DNA from: Bacillota bacterium
GTDB lineage: Bacteria > Bacillota > Clostridia > Lachnospirales > Lachnospiraceae
DNA: 64,000 nucleotides
Reading direction: 5' to 3'
NCBI GenBank assembly: GCA_023399055.1
Contig: JAEWQV010000014.1
Span: 186,001-250,000 of the forward strand
How positions within the stretch are numbered: position 1 is the first letter of the stretch; every line of letters starts with the position of its first letter. Position numbers and translations under genes: made by a program. Below the pieces are notes generated by a model. That model worked only from the letters and a program-made list of their open reading frames with translations. It searched no databases and had not been told where the DNA came from. This document shows positions 25,464 through 33,849 of the stretch, one piece after another.

Positions 25464-26732
25464 ATGCCCAATAAAAAAATTATTCCTTTTCTTAATGCAG
25501 AGAATGAACTTCCCTTTAAAGTAATATCCTTGGCAGAGCAGTATTCCTATGGAGGAGCCGATGAATTATTCATCTATAACTACTCTAAGGATGAGAAGTC
25601 AAGAGAAGCGTTTTTATCCTTAATCAAAGAGCTTGTTAAGCGTGTGGATATACCAATCATTATTGGAAGTTATATTAAGAGATTTGAAGATGTTAAGAAG
25701 GCAATTTATACCGGAGCTGCAAAGGTAATGATTAAGTATTCCTTATTGGAAGATAACAATGTCATAAAGGAAGCCAGTGAACGTTTTGGGACAGATAAAA
25801 TTATACTGGAACTCGATATGATCGAATGTTTGGATGAGGAAGACAAGGTGCTAAAGCAGACTTTAAATAGCAATCTAGCGGATTTCCTGCTATTAAAACA
25901 TGTCGCTTTATCAGAACATAGCAAATATATAATTGAAAACCTGCAATCAAAAGTTATACTAAGAGATAGCCTAATTCGGAATGATATTTATACCTTATTA
26001 TCATTAAAGAATGTAGAAGCAATCTCAACGAATTTCTTTGAAAACAAAGATATTATGAAAGCCAAAAATTCCTTGAAAGAAGAAGGAATTAAGGTTAATA
26101 CTTTTGAAAGCAGCTTGCCATTTTCAACCTTTAAATTAGATGCGAATGGTTTAGTACCAGTTGTTGTACAAGATTATCGTACCGACGAAGTATTAATGCT
26201 TGCGTATATGAATGAAGAAGCATATAATAAGACTGTTGTGGGTGGAAAAATGACCTATTTTTCCAGAAGTCGCGGGTCACTATGGTTAAAGGGTGAAACC
26301 TCCGGACATTATCAATATGTAAAGGAACTGACCATCGACTGCGACAAGGATACCATCCTGGCAAAGGTTCTTCAGGTTGGACCAGCCTGCCATACCGGCG
26401 AGAAATCCTGTTTCCATACAGAACTTGTGAAAAAGGAATATAAGAGTACGGACCCCTTCCATGTGTTTAAAGATGTCTATGAGGTTATTATAGATCGTAA
26501 GAAGAACCCCAAGGAAGGTTCCTACACCAATTATTTATTTGATAAGGGCATTGATAAAATTCTTAAAAAGTGTGGAGAAGAAGCAACAGAGATTACAATC
26601 GCTGCGAAAAACCCCGGTGCAGAAGAATTACGTTATGAAATTGCTGATTATCTATATCATCTGATGGTTTTAATGGCGGAATGTGGACTAGACTGGGAGG
26701 ATATCACCAGTGAGTTGTCTCATAGGAAATAG
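25464..26732 (+). CDS. hisIE: HisF-like domain fused to HisI-HisE (phosphoribosyl-AMP cyclohydrolase / phosphoribosyl-ATP pyrophosphatase)
   Basis: Residues about 5-220 resemble a HisF barrel (IIPFLNAENEL, GADELFIYNY, IPIIIGSYIKRFEDVKKAI, GAAKVMI, ERFGTDKIILELD). The first catalytic Asp of HisF is Asn here (N11) and the GGG phosphate loop is replaced by GSY (68-70), so cyclase activity is doubtful. About 226-335 is HisI, with zinc and Mg ligands in DCDKD (292-296), C309, H310 and C316. About 336-420 is HisE, with EEATE (372-376) and EIADYLYHL. HisI and HisE look intact. AGGAGG precedes the ATG. The operon has no separate hisF, hisH or hisC in this window. Confidence 0.88.
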   Translation: MPNKKIIPFLNAENELPFKVISLAEQYSYGGADELFIYNYSKDEKSREAFLSLIKELVKRVDIPIIIGSYIKRFEDVKKAIYTGAAKVMIKYSLLEDNNVIKEASERFGTDKIILELDMIECLDEEDKVLKQTLNSNLADFLLLKHVALSEHSKYIIENLQSKVILRDSLIRNDIYTLLSLKNVEAISTNFFENKDIMKAKNSLKEEGIKVNTFESSLPFSTFKLDANGLVPVVVQDYRTDEVLMLAYMNEEAYNKTVVGGKMTYFSRSRGSLWLKGETSGHYQYVKELTIDCDKDTILAKVLQVGPACHTGEKSCFHTELVKKEYKSTDPFHVFKDVYEVIIDRKKNPKEGSYTNYLFDKGIDKILKKCGEEATEITIAAKNPGAEELRYEIADYLYHLMVLMAECGLDWEDITSELSHRK

Positions 26733-26896
26733 ATATCCTTATGAATAATAATTACAACAATATAGTTAATGAAAAAGAGCAAGTACCATATAAATAAAAC
26801 AATATATAATACAACGTTAGCAAAGTTAAACATTTAAAATGTTAACATATAAACAAATTTATAAAAGGAAAGATAGAACTTAGGAGGCAAATAAAC

Positions 26897-29539
26897 GTGC
26901 AAGTATATGGAGTAAATGAGCTAAGAAAAATGTTCCTCGAATTCTTTGAAAGTAAGGGGCATCTGGTAATGAACAGCTTTCCGCTGGTACCCCATAATGA
27001 TAACAGCTTATTGTTAATCAATTCCGGTATGGCGCCTTTAAAGCCATATTTTACAGGACAGGAAATACCGCCTAGAAATCGTGTAGCTACTTGTCAAAAA
27101 TGTATCCGTACCCCTGATATTGAGAATGTTGGTAAGACCGCAAGACATGGTACCTTCTTTGAAATGCTTGGCAACTTCTCCTTTGGAGATTATTTTAAGC
27201 AGGAAGCAATCGCCTGGTCCTGGGAGTTTTTAACCAAAGTAGTTGGACTTGAAGAAGATCGCCTTTATCCATCTGTTTATGAACAGGATGACGAGGCGTT
27301 TGAAATATGGGAGAAGGAAATAGGGATTGCACCGGAAAGAATTTTCCGCTTTGGCAAGAAAGATAACTTCTGGGAGCATGGTGCTGGTCCTTGTGGTCCT
27401 TGCTCTGAAATCTATTACGACCGTGGTGAAAAATATGGTTGTGGAGATCCGGGCTGTACCGTTGGCTGTGAATGTGATCGTTATATCGAAATATGGAATA
27501 ACGTATTCACACAGTTTAATGGTGATGGTAATGGAAACTATACTGAACTTGAAAATAAAAATATTGATACCGGAATGGGTCTGGAAAGACTTGCAGCAGC
27601 AGTGCAGGATGTTCCTTCCATCTTTGATGTAGATACAATGAAAGCAATCCGTGATAAGGTATGTGAGCTTGCAAAGACCAGCTATCAGTTAGATGCAAAG
27701 AAGGATGTATCCATCCGTAAAATCACAGACCATATCCGTTCTACAACCTTTATGGCATCCGATGGTGTAATTCCCTCCAATGAAGGTAGGGGTTATATAT
27801 TCCGCCGTCTCCTTCGTGGAGCAGCCAGACATGGAAGATTACTTGGCATTGAAGGTAATTTCATGTCTGAATTAGCTAAGGTAGTTATTCGTGAATCTAA
27901 GGACGGATATCCAGAATTAGAGGAGAAGAAAGAGTATATTATCAAGCTTCTTACCATTGAAGAAGATAAATTTAATAAGACAATCGATCAGGGTCTTACA
28001 ATTCTTGCTGAAATGGAGAAGGATTTAGAGAAGACCGGTTCTAAGGTATTATCTGGTGAAGAGGTATTTAAGCTCTATGATACCTATGGCTTCCCTAAAG
28101 ACTTAACAAAGGAAATCCTAGAAGAAAAAGGACTCGAAATTGATGAAGCTGGCTTTAAGGCTGCTATGGAGGTACAGAGAGTTACCGCTAGAAGTGCCAG
28201 AGGTACCACAAACTACATGGGTGCGGAAGAGACTGTATATCAGCAGCTGGATCCAAGCCTGACTTCTGTATTTGTAGGTTACGAGAATTTAACTTATTCC
28301 TCTGAAATTACAGCTTTAACTACAGAAACAGAACTTGCAACAGAGCTTGTAGCAGGGCAGAAGGGAACCATTCTTGTAAAAGAAACTCCATTCTATGCAA
28401 CCAGCGGTGGACAGGCAGCTGACACTGGTGTTATCGTAACCAAAGATGCTGAATTTGAAGTAGAAGATACCATCAAATTATTAGGTGGTAAAATTGGCCA
28501 TGTTGGTACTGTTACAAAGGGTATCTTTAATTTGAAGGATATCGTAGAGCTTAAGGTTAATACAGTACAGAGAGCATCTACAGCTAAGAATCATAGTGCA
28601 ACTCATTTATTACAAAAAGCATTAAGAACTGTTCTCGGTTCCCATGTTGAACAGGCAGGCTCCATGGTAAGTGAAGATCGTCTTCGTTTTGACTTTACTC
28701 ACTTCTCAGCGCTTTCTTCACAGGAGCTTGAGCAAGTAGAAGCTTTAGTAAATGAGCAGATTGCGGGCAACCTTGCAGTATCTACAAGAATTATGAACAT
28801 TGAAGATGCGAAAAAAGAAGGTGCGATGGCACTTTTCGGTGAGAAGTATTCCAGTGATGTTCGTGTTGTTACCATGGGTGACTACAGCAAAGAGCTTTGT
28901 GGTGGTACGCATGTAGGCAATACCGGTGTCATTTCTGTATTTAAGATTGTATCTGAAACAGGTATAGCAGCAGGTGTTAGAAGAATTGAAGCATTAACTG
29001 GCAATGGAGTGTTTGCTTATTATAAAGAATTAGAAGAAGGACTTAATCAGGCAGCAAAAGCAGCAAAAACAGAGCCTGCACAGTTGACTACAAGAATAGA
29101 AAGCCTTCTTGAGGAACTTAAGGTATTAAAATCAGAGAATGAGAAGCTTAAGAGCAAGCTTGCTAATAACTCCCTTGGTGATGTAATGAGCCAGGTAGTG
29201 GATGTAAAGGGTGTATCCCTATTAGCCTTAAAACTTCCTGATGTAGATATGAATGAGCTTCGTAACTTGGGCGATCAATTAAAGGATAAACTTACAGAAG
29301 GTGTGATTATCTTAGCTTCTTCTACAGCAGTAGACAAGGTGAATTTACTTGCAATGGCTACGGATGGAGCAATGAAGCAAGGTGCACATGCTGGTAATCT
29401 GATTAAAGAACTTGCAGCACTTGTTGGCGGCGGTGGCGGTGGCAGACCGAACATGGCACAAGCTGGCGGTAAGAATGCAGCAGGCATTGATCAGGTGATT
29501 GCAAAGTCTAAGGATGCATTAGCAGCACAGATTAAATAA
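26897..29539 (+). CDS. alaS: Alanyl-tRNA synthetase
   Basis: Charges tRNA-Ala and edits Ser/Gly mischarging. Class II core near the N-terminus (NSGMAPLKPYF, RVATCQKCIRTPDIENVG, GTFFEMLGNFSFGDYF). The editing domain has HSATHLLQKAL and CGGTHVG zinc motifs. A Gly-rich C-terminal (C-Ala/DHHA1) domain follows. 880 aa, normal. The start is GTG with AGGAGG 9 nt upstream; no better ATG fits. No T-box was found in the leader. Confidence 0.98.
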   Translation: MQVYGVNELRKMFLEFFESKGHLVMNSFPLVPHNDNSLLLINSGMAPLKPYFTGQEIPPRNRVATCQKCIRTPDIENVGKTARHGTFFEMLGNFSFGDYFKQEAIAWSWEFLTKVVGLEEDRLYPSVYEQDDEAFEIWEKEIGIAPERIFRFGKKDNFWEHGAGPCGPCSEIYYDRGEKYGCGDPGCTVGCECDRYIEIWNNVFTQFNGDGNGNYTELENKNIDTGMGLERLAAAVQDVPSIFDVDTMKAIRDKVCELAKTSYQLDAKKDVSIRKITDHIRSTTFMASDGVIPSNEGRGYIFRRLLRGAARHGRLLGIEGNFMSELAKVVIRESKDGYPELEEKKEYIIKLLTIEEDKFNKTIDQGLTILAEMEKDLEKTGSKVLSGEEVFKLYDTYGFPKDLTKEILEEKGLEIDEAGFKAAMEVQRVTARSARGTTNYMGAEETVYQQLDPSLTSVFVGYENLTYSSEITALTTETELATELVAGQKGTILVKETPFYATSGGQAADTGVIVTKDAEFEVEDTIKLLGGKIGHVGTVTKGIFNLKDIVELKVNTVQRASTAKNHSATHLLQKALRTVLGSHVEQAGSMVSEDRLRFDFTHFSALSSQELEQVEALVNEQIAGNLAVSTRIMNIEDAKKEGAMALFGEKYSSDVRVVTMGDYSKELCGGTHVGNTGVISVFKIVSETGIAAGVRRIEALTGNGVFAYYKELEEGLNQAAKAAKTEPAQLTTRIESLLEELKVLKSENEKLKSKLANNSLGDVMSQVVDVKGVSLLALKLPDVDMNELRNLGDQLKDKLTEGVIILASSTAVDKVNLLAMATDGAMKQGAHAGNLIKELAALVGGGGGGRPNMAQAGGKNAAGIDQVIAKSKDALAAQIK

Positions 29540-29561
29540 TAAGTATTTATTGAATTGAATG

Positions 29562-29598
29562 AAGCATCGCCATGTAAAAGTGGCGATGCTTTTATTAT
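29562..29598 (+). terminator. Terminator of alaS
   Basis: AAGCATCGCCA (29562-29572) pairs with TGGCGATGCTT (29581-29591) around an 8-nt loop, followed by a T-rich tail. A strong rho-independent terminator. Confidence 0.92.
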
Positions 29599-29736
29599 TT
29601 ATCGAAAGTATCAGGAGTTAGAAGTAAAAAGCCAATTAATGCTCTTCAATGAGATTACGTTCTGCATTAAAAAAATGCACATATGATATTAAGAAGGACA
29701 TTCTCATGAAGCTACATAAAAAGGAGGGCATTAAGG

Positions 29737-30567
29737 ATGAGTCGTTTTGGTTTTATTGGGTATGGAAGTATGGGGAGATTGTTGGTTAGCAATTTAATAA
29801 AAGGTGCAGGTATCGATACGAGTGATATCTACGTAACACGTAAAAACAAGGAGAAATTATCAGATATTGCAACGGAATGGCCAGGAATAAATACAGAGGA
29901 GAAGAGCTGCATCGTAGCAAAAAAGGTGAAATATCTCTTTCTGTGTGTAAAACCAGGTGAGTTTTTTGAGGTGATTAACGATTTAAAGACAGTTATAACA
30001 CCAGAACATCATCTTATCTCAATAACAAGTGCCTTGATGCTGGAAGATTTAAGTGCTATCTTTGATTGTAAGATTACAAAGATTGTACCCACCCTTATCA
30101 CAGAAGTTCAGGAGGGTGTTACATTGATCTGTCATAACCATAAGGTTAGTGATAAGGATGCAAAAGAGTTTGAGGAGATACTTGGTAGATTTATGTGCTT
30201 TTATCCTATGAAGGATGAAAACTTTGGTTTTGCCTCTGAAATTACAAGTTGTGGACCAGGTTTCTTTGCCGCTATTCTAAATGAATTTATGAAAGCAGCA
30301 TTAAACTATTCCGAAGTTATTGATAAGGATGATATACAGCAGCTGATTGCGAAAACTATGTATGGAACGACGAAATTAATTCTAGAGAAGTCAATGAATT
30401 TTACTGATGTGATATCCAGAGTAGCAGTCAAAGGTGGAATTACAAGGGAAGGTGTCCATGTGATGGAAGAAGGCCTACCAACGGTTTTTGAAGAAGTATT
30501 TCATAAAACAATGGAGAAACGAATTATTGTAGACGAAAAGCTGCACCATCAATTTATCGATTTGTAA
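29737..30567 (+). CDS. ComER-like pyrroline-5-carboxylate reductase paralogue
   Basis: A Rossmann NAD(P) site GFIGYGSMG (4-12) and the two-domain layout of P5C reductase. However, the conserved MPNTPA stretch of ProC is VPTLITE here, so proline synthesis is unlikely; a true ProC is encoded at 52.7 kb. In Bacillus the related ComER lies near the same chromosomal neighbourhood and affects biofilm and sporulation control. 276 aa. AAGGAGGG ribosome site. Confidence 0.8.
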   Translation: MSRFGFIGYGSMGRLLVSNLIKGAGIDTSDIYVTRKNKEKLSDIATEWPGINTEEKSCIVAKKVKYLFLCVKPGEFFEVINDLKTVITPEHHLISITSALMLEDLSAIFDCKITKIVPTLITEVQEGVTLICHNHKVSDKDAKEFEEILGRFMCFYPMKDENFGFASEITSCGPGFFAAILNEFMKAALNYSEVIDKDDIQQLIAKTMYGTTKLILEKSMNFTDVISRVAVKGGITREGVHVMEEGLPTVFEEVFHKTMEKRIIVDEKLHHQFIDL

Positions 30568-30678
30568 TCAGTAAATTTTATAATCAGGAAGTGTCTATTT
30601 TTCTAAAGTTTAATTGAAAAAATTTGTATTTTGATACATAAATGAAAAAAGAAATAGTCATAATGATTTAAAATTTAG

Positions 30679-30706
30679 TTGACGAAATTGAAAAATATGC
30701 TATAAT
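30679..30706 (+). promoter_or_regulatory. Promoter of rpsU
   Basis: TTGACG (30679-30684), a 16-nt spacer and TATAAT (30701-30706) preceded by TGC, an extended -10. Confidence 0.75.
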
Positions 30707-30784
30707 CATTGTAGTGCTATTCAAAAAATACCCAAACAGTTGTTTAGTCACAATCTACAACTGGAGGGAGGTTAGGGTGAGACT

Positions 30785-30958
30785 ATGTCAAATGTTATCG
30801 TAAAAGATAATGAAACATTAGATAGTGCTCTCCGCAGATTCAAAAGAAACTGCGCGAAAGCTGGTATCCAACAGGAGATCCGTAAGAGGGAGCATTATGA
30901 GAAGCCAAGCGTAAGACGTAAGAAAAAGTCTGAAGCGGCTAGAAAACGCAAATATTAA
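30785..30958 (+). CDS. rpsU: 30S ribosomal protein S21
   Basis: A 57-aa basic protein starting MSNVIVKDNETLDSALRRF and ending in a Lys/Arg-rich tail (RRKKKSEAARKRKY), the S21 pattern. It has its own promoter and terminator. It precedes yqfC, as in Bacillus where rpsU also lies between the dnaK region and yqfC. Confidence 0.97.
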   Translation: MSNVIVKDNETLDSALRRFKRNCAKAGIQQEIRKREHYEKPSVRRKKKSEAARKRKY

Positions 30959-30969
30959 TCTGAAAAGAG

Positions 30970-31000
30970 ACTTCCAATAGACAACTATTGGAAGTTTTTT
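30970..31000 (+). terminator. Terminator of rpsU
   Basis: ACTTCCAATAG (30970-30980) pairs perfectly over 11 bp with 30985-30995 around a 4-nt loop; a run of T follows. Confidence 0.93.
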
Positions 31001-31083
31001 ACGTATATCCGTTCCCATTATTCTATTCAATCTAGCTATTTCATATATTATTACAGTATCTGCTAAGGATTTAGGGGGCTGTT

Positions 31084-31449
31084 ATGAAAAAAGACCTAAA
31101 ATCATCCCATGAAAAATTCAAAAAAGACGCAAAGGATACACTCTATAAAGGGTTAAATCCAAAAAAGAAAATAAAGCAAGAACAGAGGCAGACTTATCTA
31201 GAAGACCTGTCAAATCGTCTTCAATTACCTGCAGATGTCATAGCTGGTGCTCCTATCATTACAGCTACAGGGAGGAATGAAATCTGTCTTGAAAATTATA
31301 AGGGGATTCTCGAGTTTGATGGAAATGTTATAAAGGTTCAGACCAAGCTTTGCCGCATCTGCATTGAAGGAAAGCATTTGAACATCTTGTATTTTACAGA
31401 AGATGAAATGCGAATCAGTGGGTATATTCAAGCTATCTATTACCAATGA
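31084..31449 (+). CDS. yqfC: YqfC-type sporulation protein
   Basis: A 121-aa YabP/YqfC family protein. The basic N-terminus is followed by the small beta-rich family domain (LQLPADVIAGAPIITATGR, CIEGKHLNILYF). In Bacillus yqfC and yqfD are expressed in the mother cell under sigma-E. Linked to yqfD here too. The molecular function is unknown. AGGGGGC ribosome site. Confidence 0.88.
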   Translation: MKKDLKSSHEKFKKDAKDTLYKGLNPKKKIKQEQRQTYLEDLSNRLQLPADVIAGAPIITATGRNEICLENYKGILEFDGNVIKVQTKLCRICIEGKHLNILYFTEDEMRISGYIQAIYYQ

Positions 31450-31556
31450 TGTCAAAGGAACATAGGTTAGCGTGAATTATGCAAAAGCATAATTCACATG
31501 CAACTTTGTACTTGAGGTGCAGAGTAAGCGGTTACCTAGAAAGGAATGATCATGTA

Positions 31557-32798
31557 ATGCTAACAAACCTAATGAAATGGTTACGAGGTATTCTCTACAT
31601 ACAAATAATTGGGACTGCACCGGAAAGGTTCATCAATTTATGTTCAAATAAAAAGATATTAATTTGGAATTTGACTAAAGTAGATGGAGGTTTTGAATTT
31701 TTTCTTTCCGCACGTAATTATAAGCACTTAAAACCAATTGCAAGAAAAACAGGTCTTGTACCTAAAATTAAGGATAAGTCCGGATTACCCTTTTTACTGC
31801 ATAAATACCGAAAGAGAAAAGGGTTTTTCATTGGAATCTTGTTCTGTATCACACTAATCTATATAATGTCTCTTTTTATCTGGGATATCAGTATCCTTGG
31901 AGGTTCAAAGTATACTCCGGAGGCTATGTTAAAATTCTTAAATGATAACCAGGTATACACAGGAATAAAGAAAAACCTGGTGGACTGCCAGGAGATTGAA
32001 GAAACAATTAGATTAACTTATAAGGATATTGGATGGGTATCTGCAGAAATTAAAGGAACAAGATTAATTATAAAGATAACCGAAACCAATATGCCTGCTC
32101 CAGCCCAAAAGGCAATTGAACCCAGCCATATCATTGCTACAAAGGATGGTATTATACAGGAAATTGTCACAAGAGCGGGTACACCTTTAGTAAAGATTGG
32201 TGATGTAGTGCAAAAAGGAGATATTCTTGTATCTGGAATCCTTACTATAAAAGGAGATTTTGATGAAATATTAAGGTTGCAACCTGTGGTAGCAGATGCA
32301 GATATTATTTGTAAAAGTTATTATGATTATAATGAGTCCTTTTCTATGAAATATAATGAAAAGAATTTTTCTGGAGCAACAAAAAAAGGGTATTTTATTA
32401 CCTTATTCGGTAAAAAATTATTTTTATATAATCCTAGAAATTCCTATTCCAAATATGATATAATTGTTAACGAAAAAACAATGCATGTTACAGATAGTTT
32501 TTATCTACCCTTCCGCTATGGTTCCATTTTAAGCAGGGAATATGAATTGGTGAAAAAAAGCTATTCAAAAGAGGAAGCTACAGCAATTGCGGAATCAAAG
32601 TTAAATCGATATATGAAAAAGCTGATGGAAAATGATGTTAGGATAACTGATAATAAAGTTGAAATAACAATAGATAATAATTATTGTAAAGCAGTGGGTA
32701 GGATTTTTGTTCAAGAACCAGCCTGGGAATATAAAACAATAGTAGAAGACGAGTGGAGGATCGAACAGGAAGATGAGCATAACGGAAACGATCATTGA
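31557..32798 (+). CDS. yqfD: Sporulation protein YqfD
   Basis: The N-terminal cytoplasmic part (LMKWLRGILYIQIIGTAPERFINLC) precedes one membrane segment (GFFIGILFCITLIYIMSLFI, about 92-111) and a large outside domain. Mother-cell protein needed for efficient sporulation in Bacillus; biochemical role unknown. The start at 31557 fits the family N-terminus; the frame is open upstream to 31479. The 3' end overlaps phoH by 26 nt, implying translational coupling. Confidence 0.87.
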   Translation: MLTNLMKWLRGILYIQIIGTAPERFINLCSNKKILIWNLTKVDGGFEFFLSARNYKHLKPIARKTGLVPKIKDKSGLPFLLHKYRKRKGFFIGILFCITLIYIMSLFIWDISILGGSKYTPEAMLKFLNDNQVYTGIKKNLVDCQEIEETIRLTYKDIGWVSAEIKGTRLIIKITETNMPAPAQKAIEPSHIIATKDGIIQEIVTRAGTPLVKIGDVVQKGDILVSGILTIKGDFDEILRLQPVVADADIICKSYYDYNESFSMKYNEKNFSGATKKGYFITLFGKKLFLYNPRNSYSKYDIIVNEKTMHVTDSFYLPFRYGSILSREYELVKKSYSKEEATAIAESKLNRYMKKLMENDVRITDNKVEITIDNNYCKAVGRIFVQEPAWEYKTIVEDEWRIEQEDEHNGNDH

Positions 32799-33849
32799 TA
32801 TACCAACCGAACACGAAAAGAATGTATTTGGAGGCTTTGATGCCTATGTAAAAATTATAGAACGTGCCTTTAATGTCACAATTATTGAGCGAAATGGTGA
32901 AATTAAGGTTGTGGGATCAGATACTAATGTTGCAAAAGCAAAAAGTGTATTTCTTCAATTGTTGGAGCTGTCGAAACGTGGTAATCAAATTACGGAACAG
33001 AATGTTAATTATGCAATTGCCTTATGTCATGAAGATAAGGAAAGAGAGATTGTTGAGATTGATAAAGACCTTATCTGTCATACAATTAATGGGAAACCTA
33101 TAAAACCTAAGACCATTGGTCAAAAAACTTATGTAGATTTAATTCGTAAGAGAATGATTGTCTTTGGAGTTGGTCCAGCTGGTACAGGTAAAACCTATTT
33201 GGCTATGGCAATGGCTATCACTGCGTTTAAAAATGACGAAGTAAGTAAAATTATCCTTACTCGTCCTGCAATTGAGGCAGGAGAGAAGCTTGGCTTTTTA
33301 CCTGGTGACTTGCAAAGTAAGGTAGATCCATATTTAAGACCACTGTATGATGCTCTGCATCAGATAATGGGACCGGAAGCTTATTTGAAAAACTCGGAAA
33401 AAGGATTAATAGAAGTTGCACCTCTTGCTTACATGAGAGGTAGAACACTGGAGAATGCCTTTATTATTCTTGATGAGGCACAGAATACAACACCAGCACA
33501 GATGAAAATGTTCCTGACACGTATTGGTTTTGGTTCCAAGGTAGTAATAACAGGGGACTTAACACAAAAAGATTTGCCAATTGGTACAAAATCAGGTCTT
33601 GATGTGGCAATTAATGTTTTATCAAAAATAGAAGACATTGGCTTTTCCTATCTTACAAATCAAGACGTTGTAAGACATCCGTTGGTACAAAAAATAGTGA
33701 AAGCTTATGATGCATATGAAGAAAAACAAAAGCACCATGAACACAAAACCTTAGAGCATAAATCATTAGAACAGGGTAAGAAAAAATGGGAAGGAAAGTT
33801 CAATTATAAATCCGCAAGGATTAGGGGAAATAATCATGAAAACAGATGA
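32773..33849 (+). CDS. phoH: PhoH-like ATPase
   Basis: A P-loop ATPase of the PhoH/YbeZ family, often linked to YbeY and rRNA maturation. A small KH-like N-terminal region precedes Walker A GPAGTGKT (134-141) and Walker B FIILDEAQN (about 228-236). 358 aa with a Lys/His/Glu-rich tail. It overlaps yqfD upstream and the yqfF-like gene downstream (14 nt). AGGA is close to the ATG. Confidence 0.93.
   Translation: MSITETIIDIPTEHEKNVFGGFDAYVKIIERAFNVTIIERNGEIKVVGSDTNVAKAKSVFLQLLELSKRGNQITEQNVNYAIALCHEDKEREIVEIDKDLICHTINGKPIKPKTIGQKTYVDLIRKRMIVFGVGPAGTGKTYLAMAMAITAFKNDEVSKIILTRPAIEAGEKLGFLPGDLQSKVDPYLRPLYDALHQIMGPEAYLKNSEKGLIEVAPLAYMRGRTLENAFIILDEAQNTTPAQMKMFLTRIGFGSKVVITGDLTQKDLPIGTKSGLDVAINVLSKIEDIGFSYLTNQDVVRHPLVQKIVKAYDAYEEKQKHHEHKTLEHKSLEQGKKKWEGKFNYKSARIRGNNHENR

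Noticed and set aside
26733..26896. T-box before alaS
   Set aside because: The leader is AT-rich with one small hairpin (GTTAAACATT/AATGTTAAC); no conserved T-box parts.
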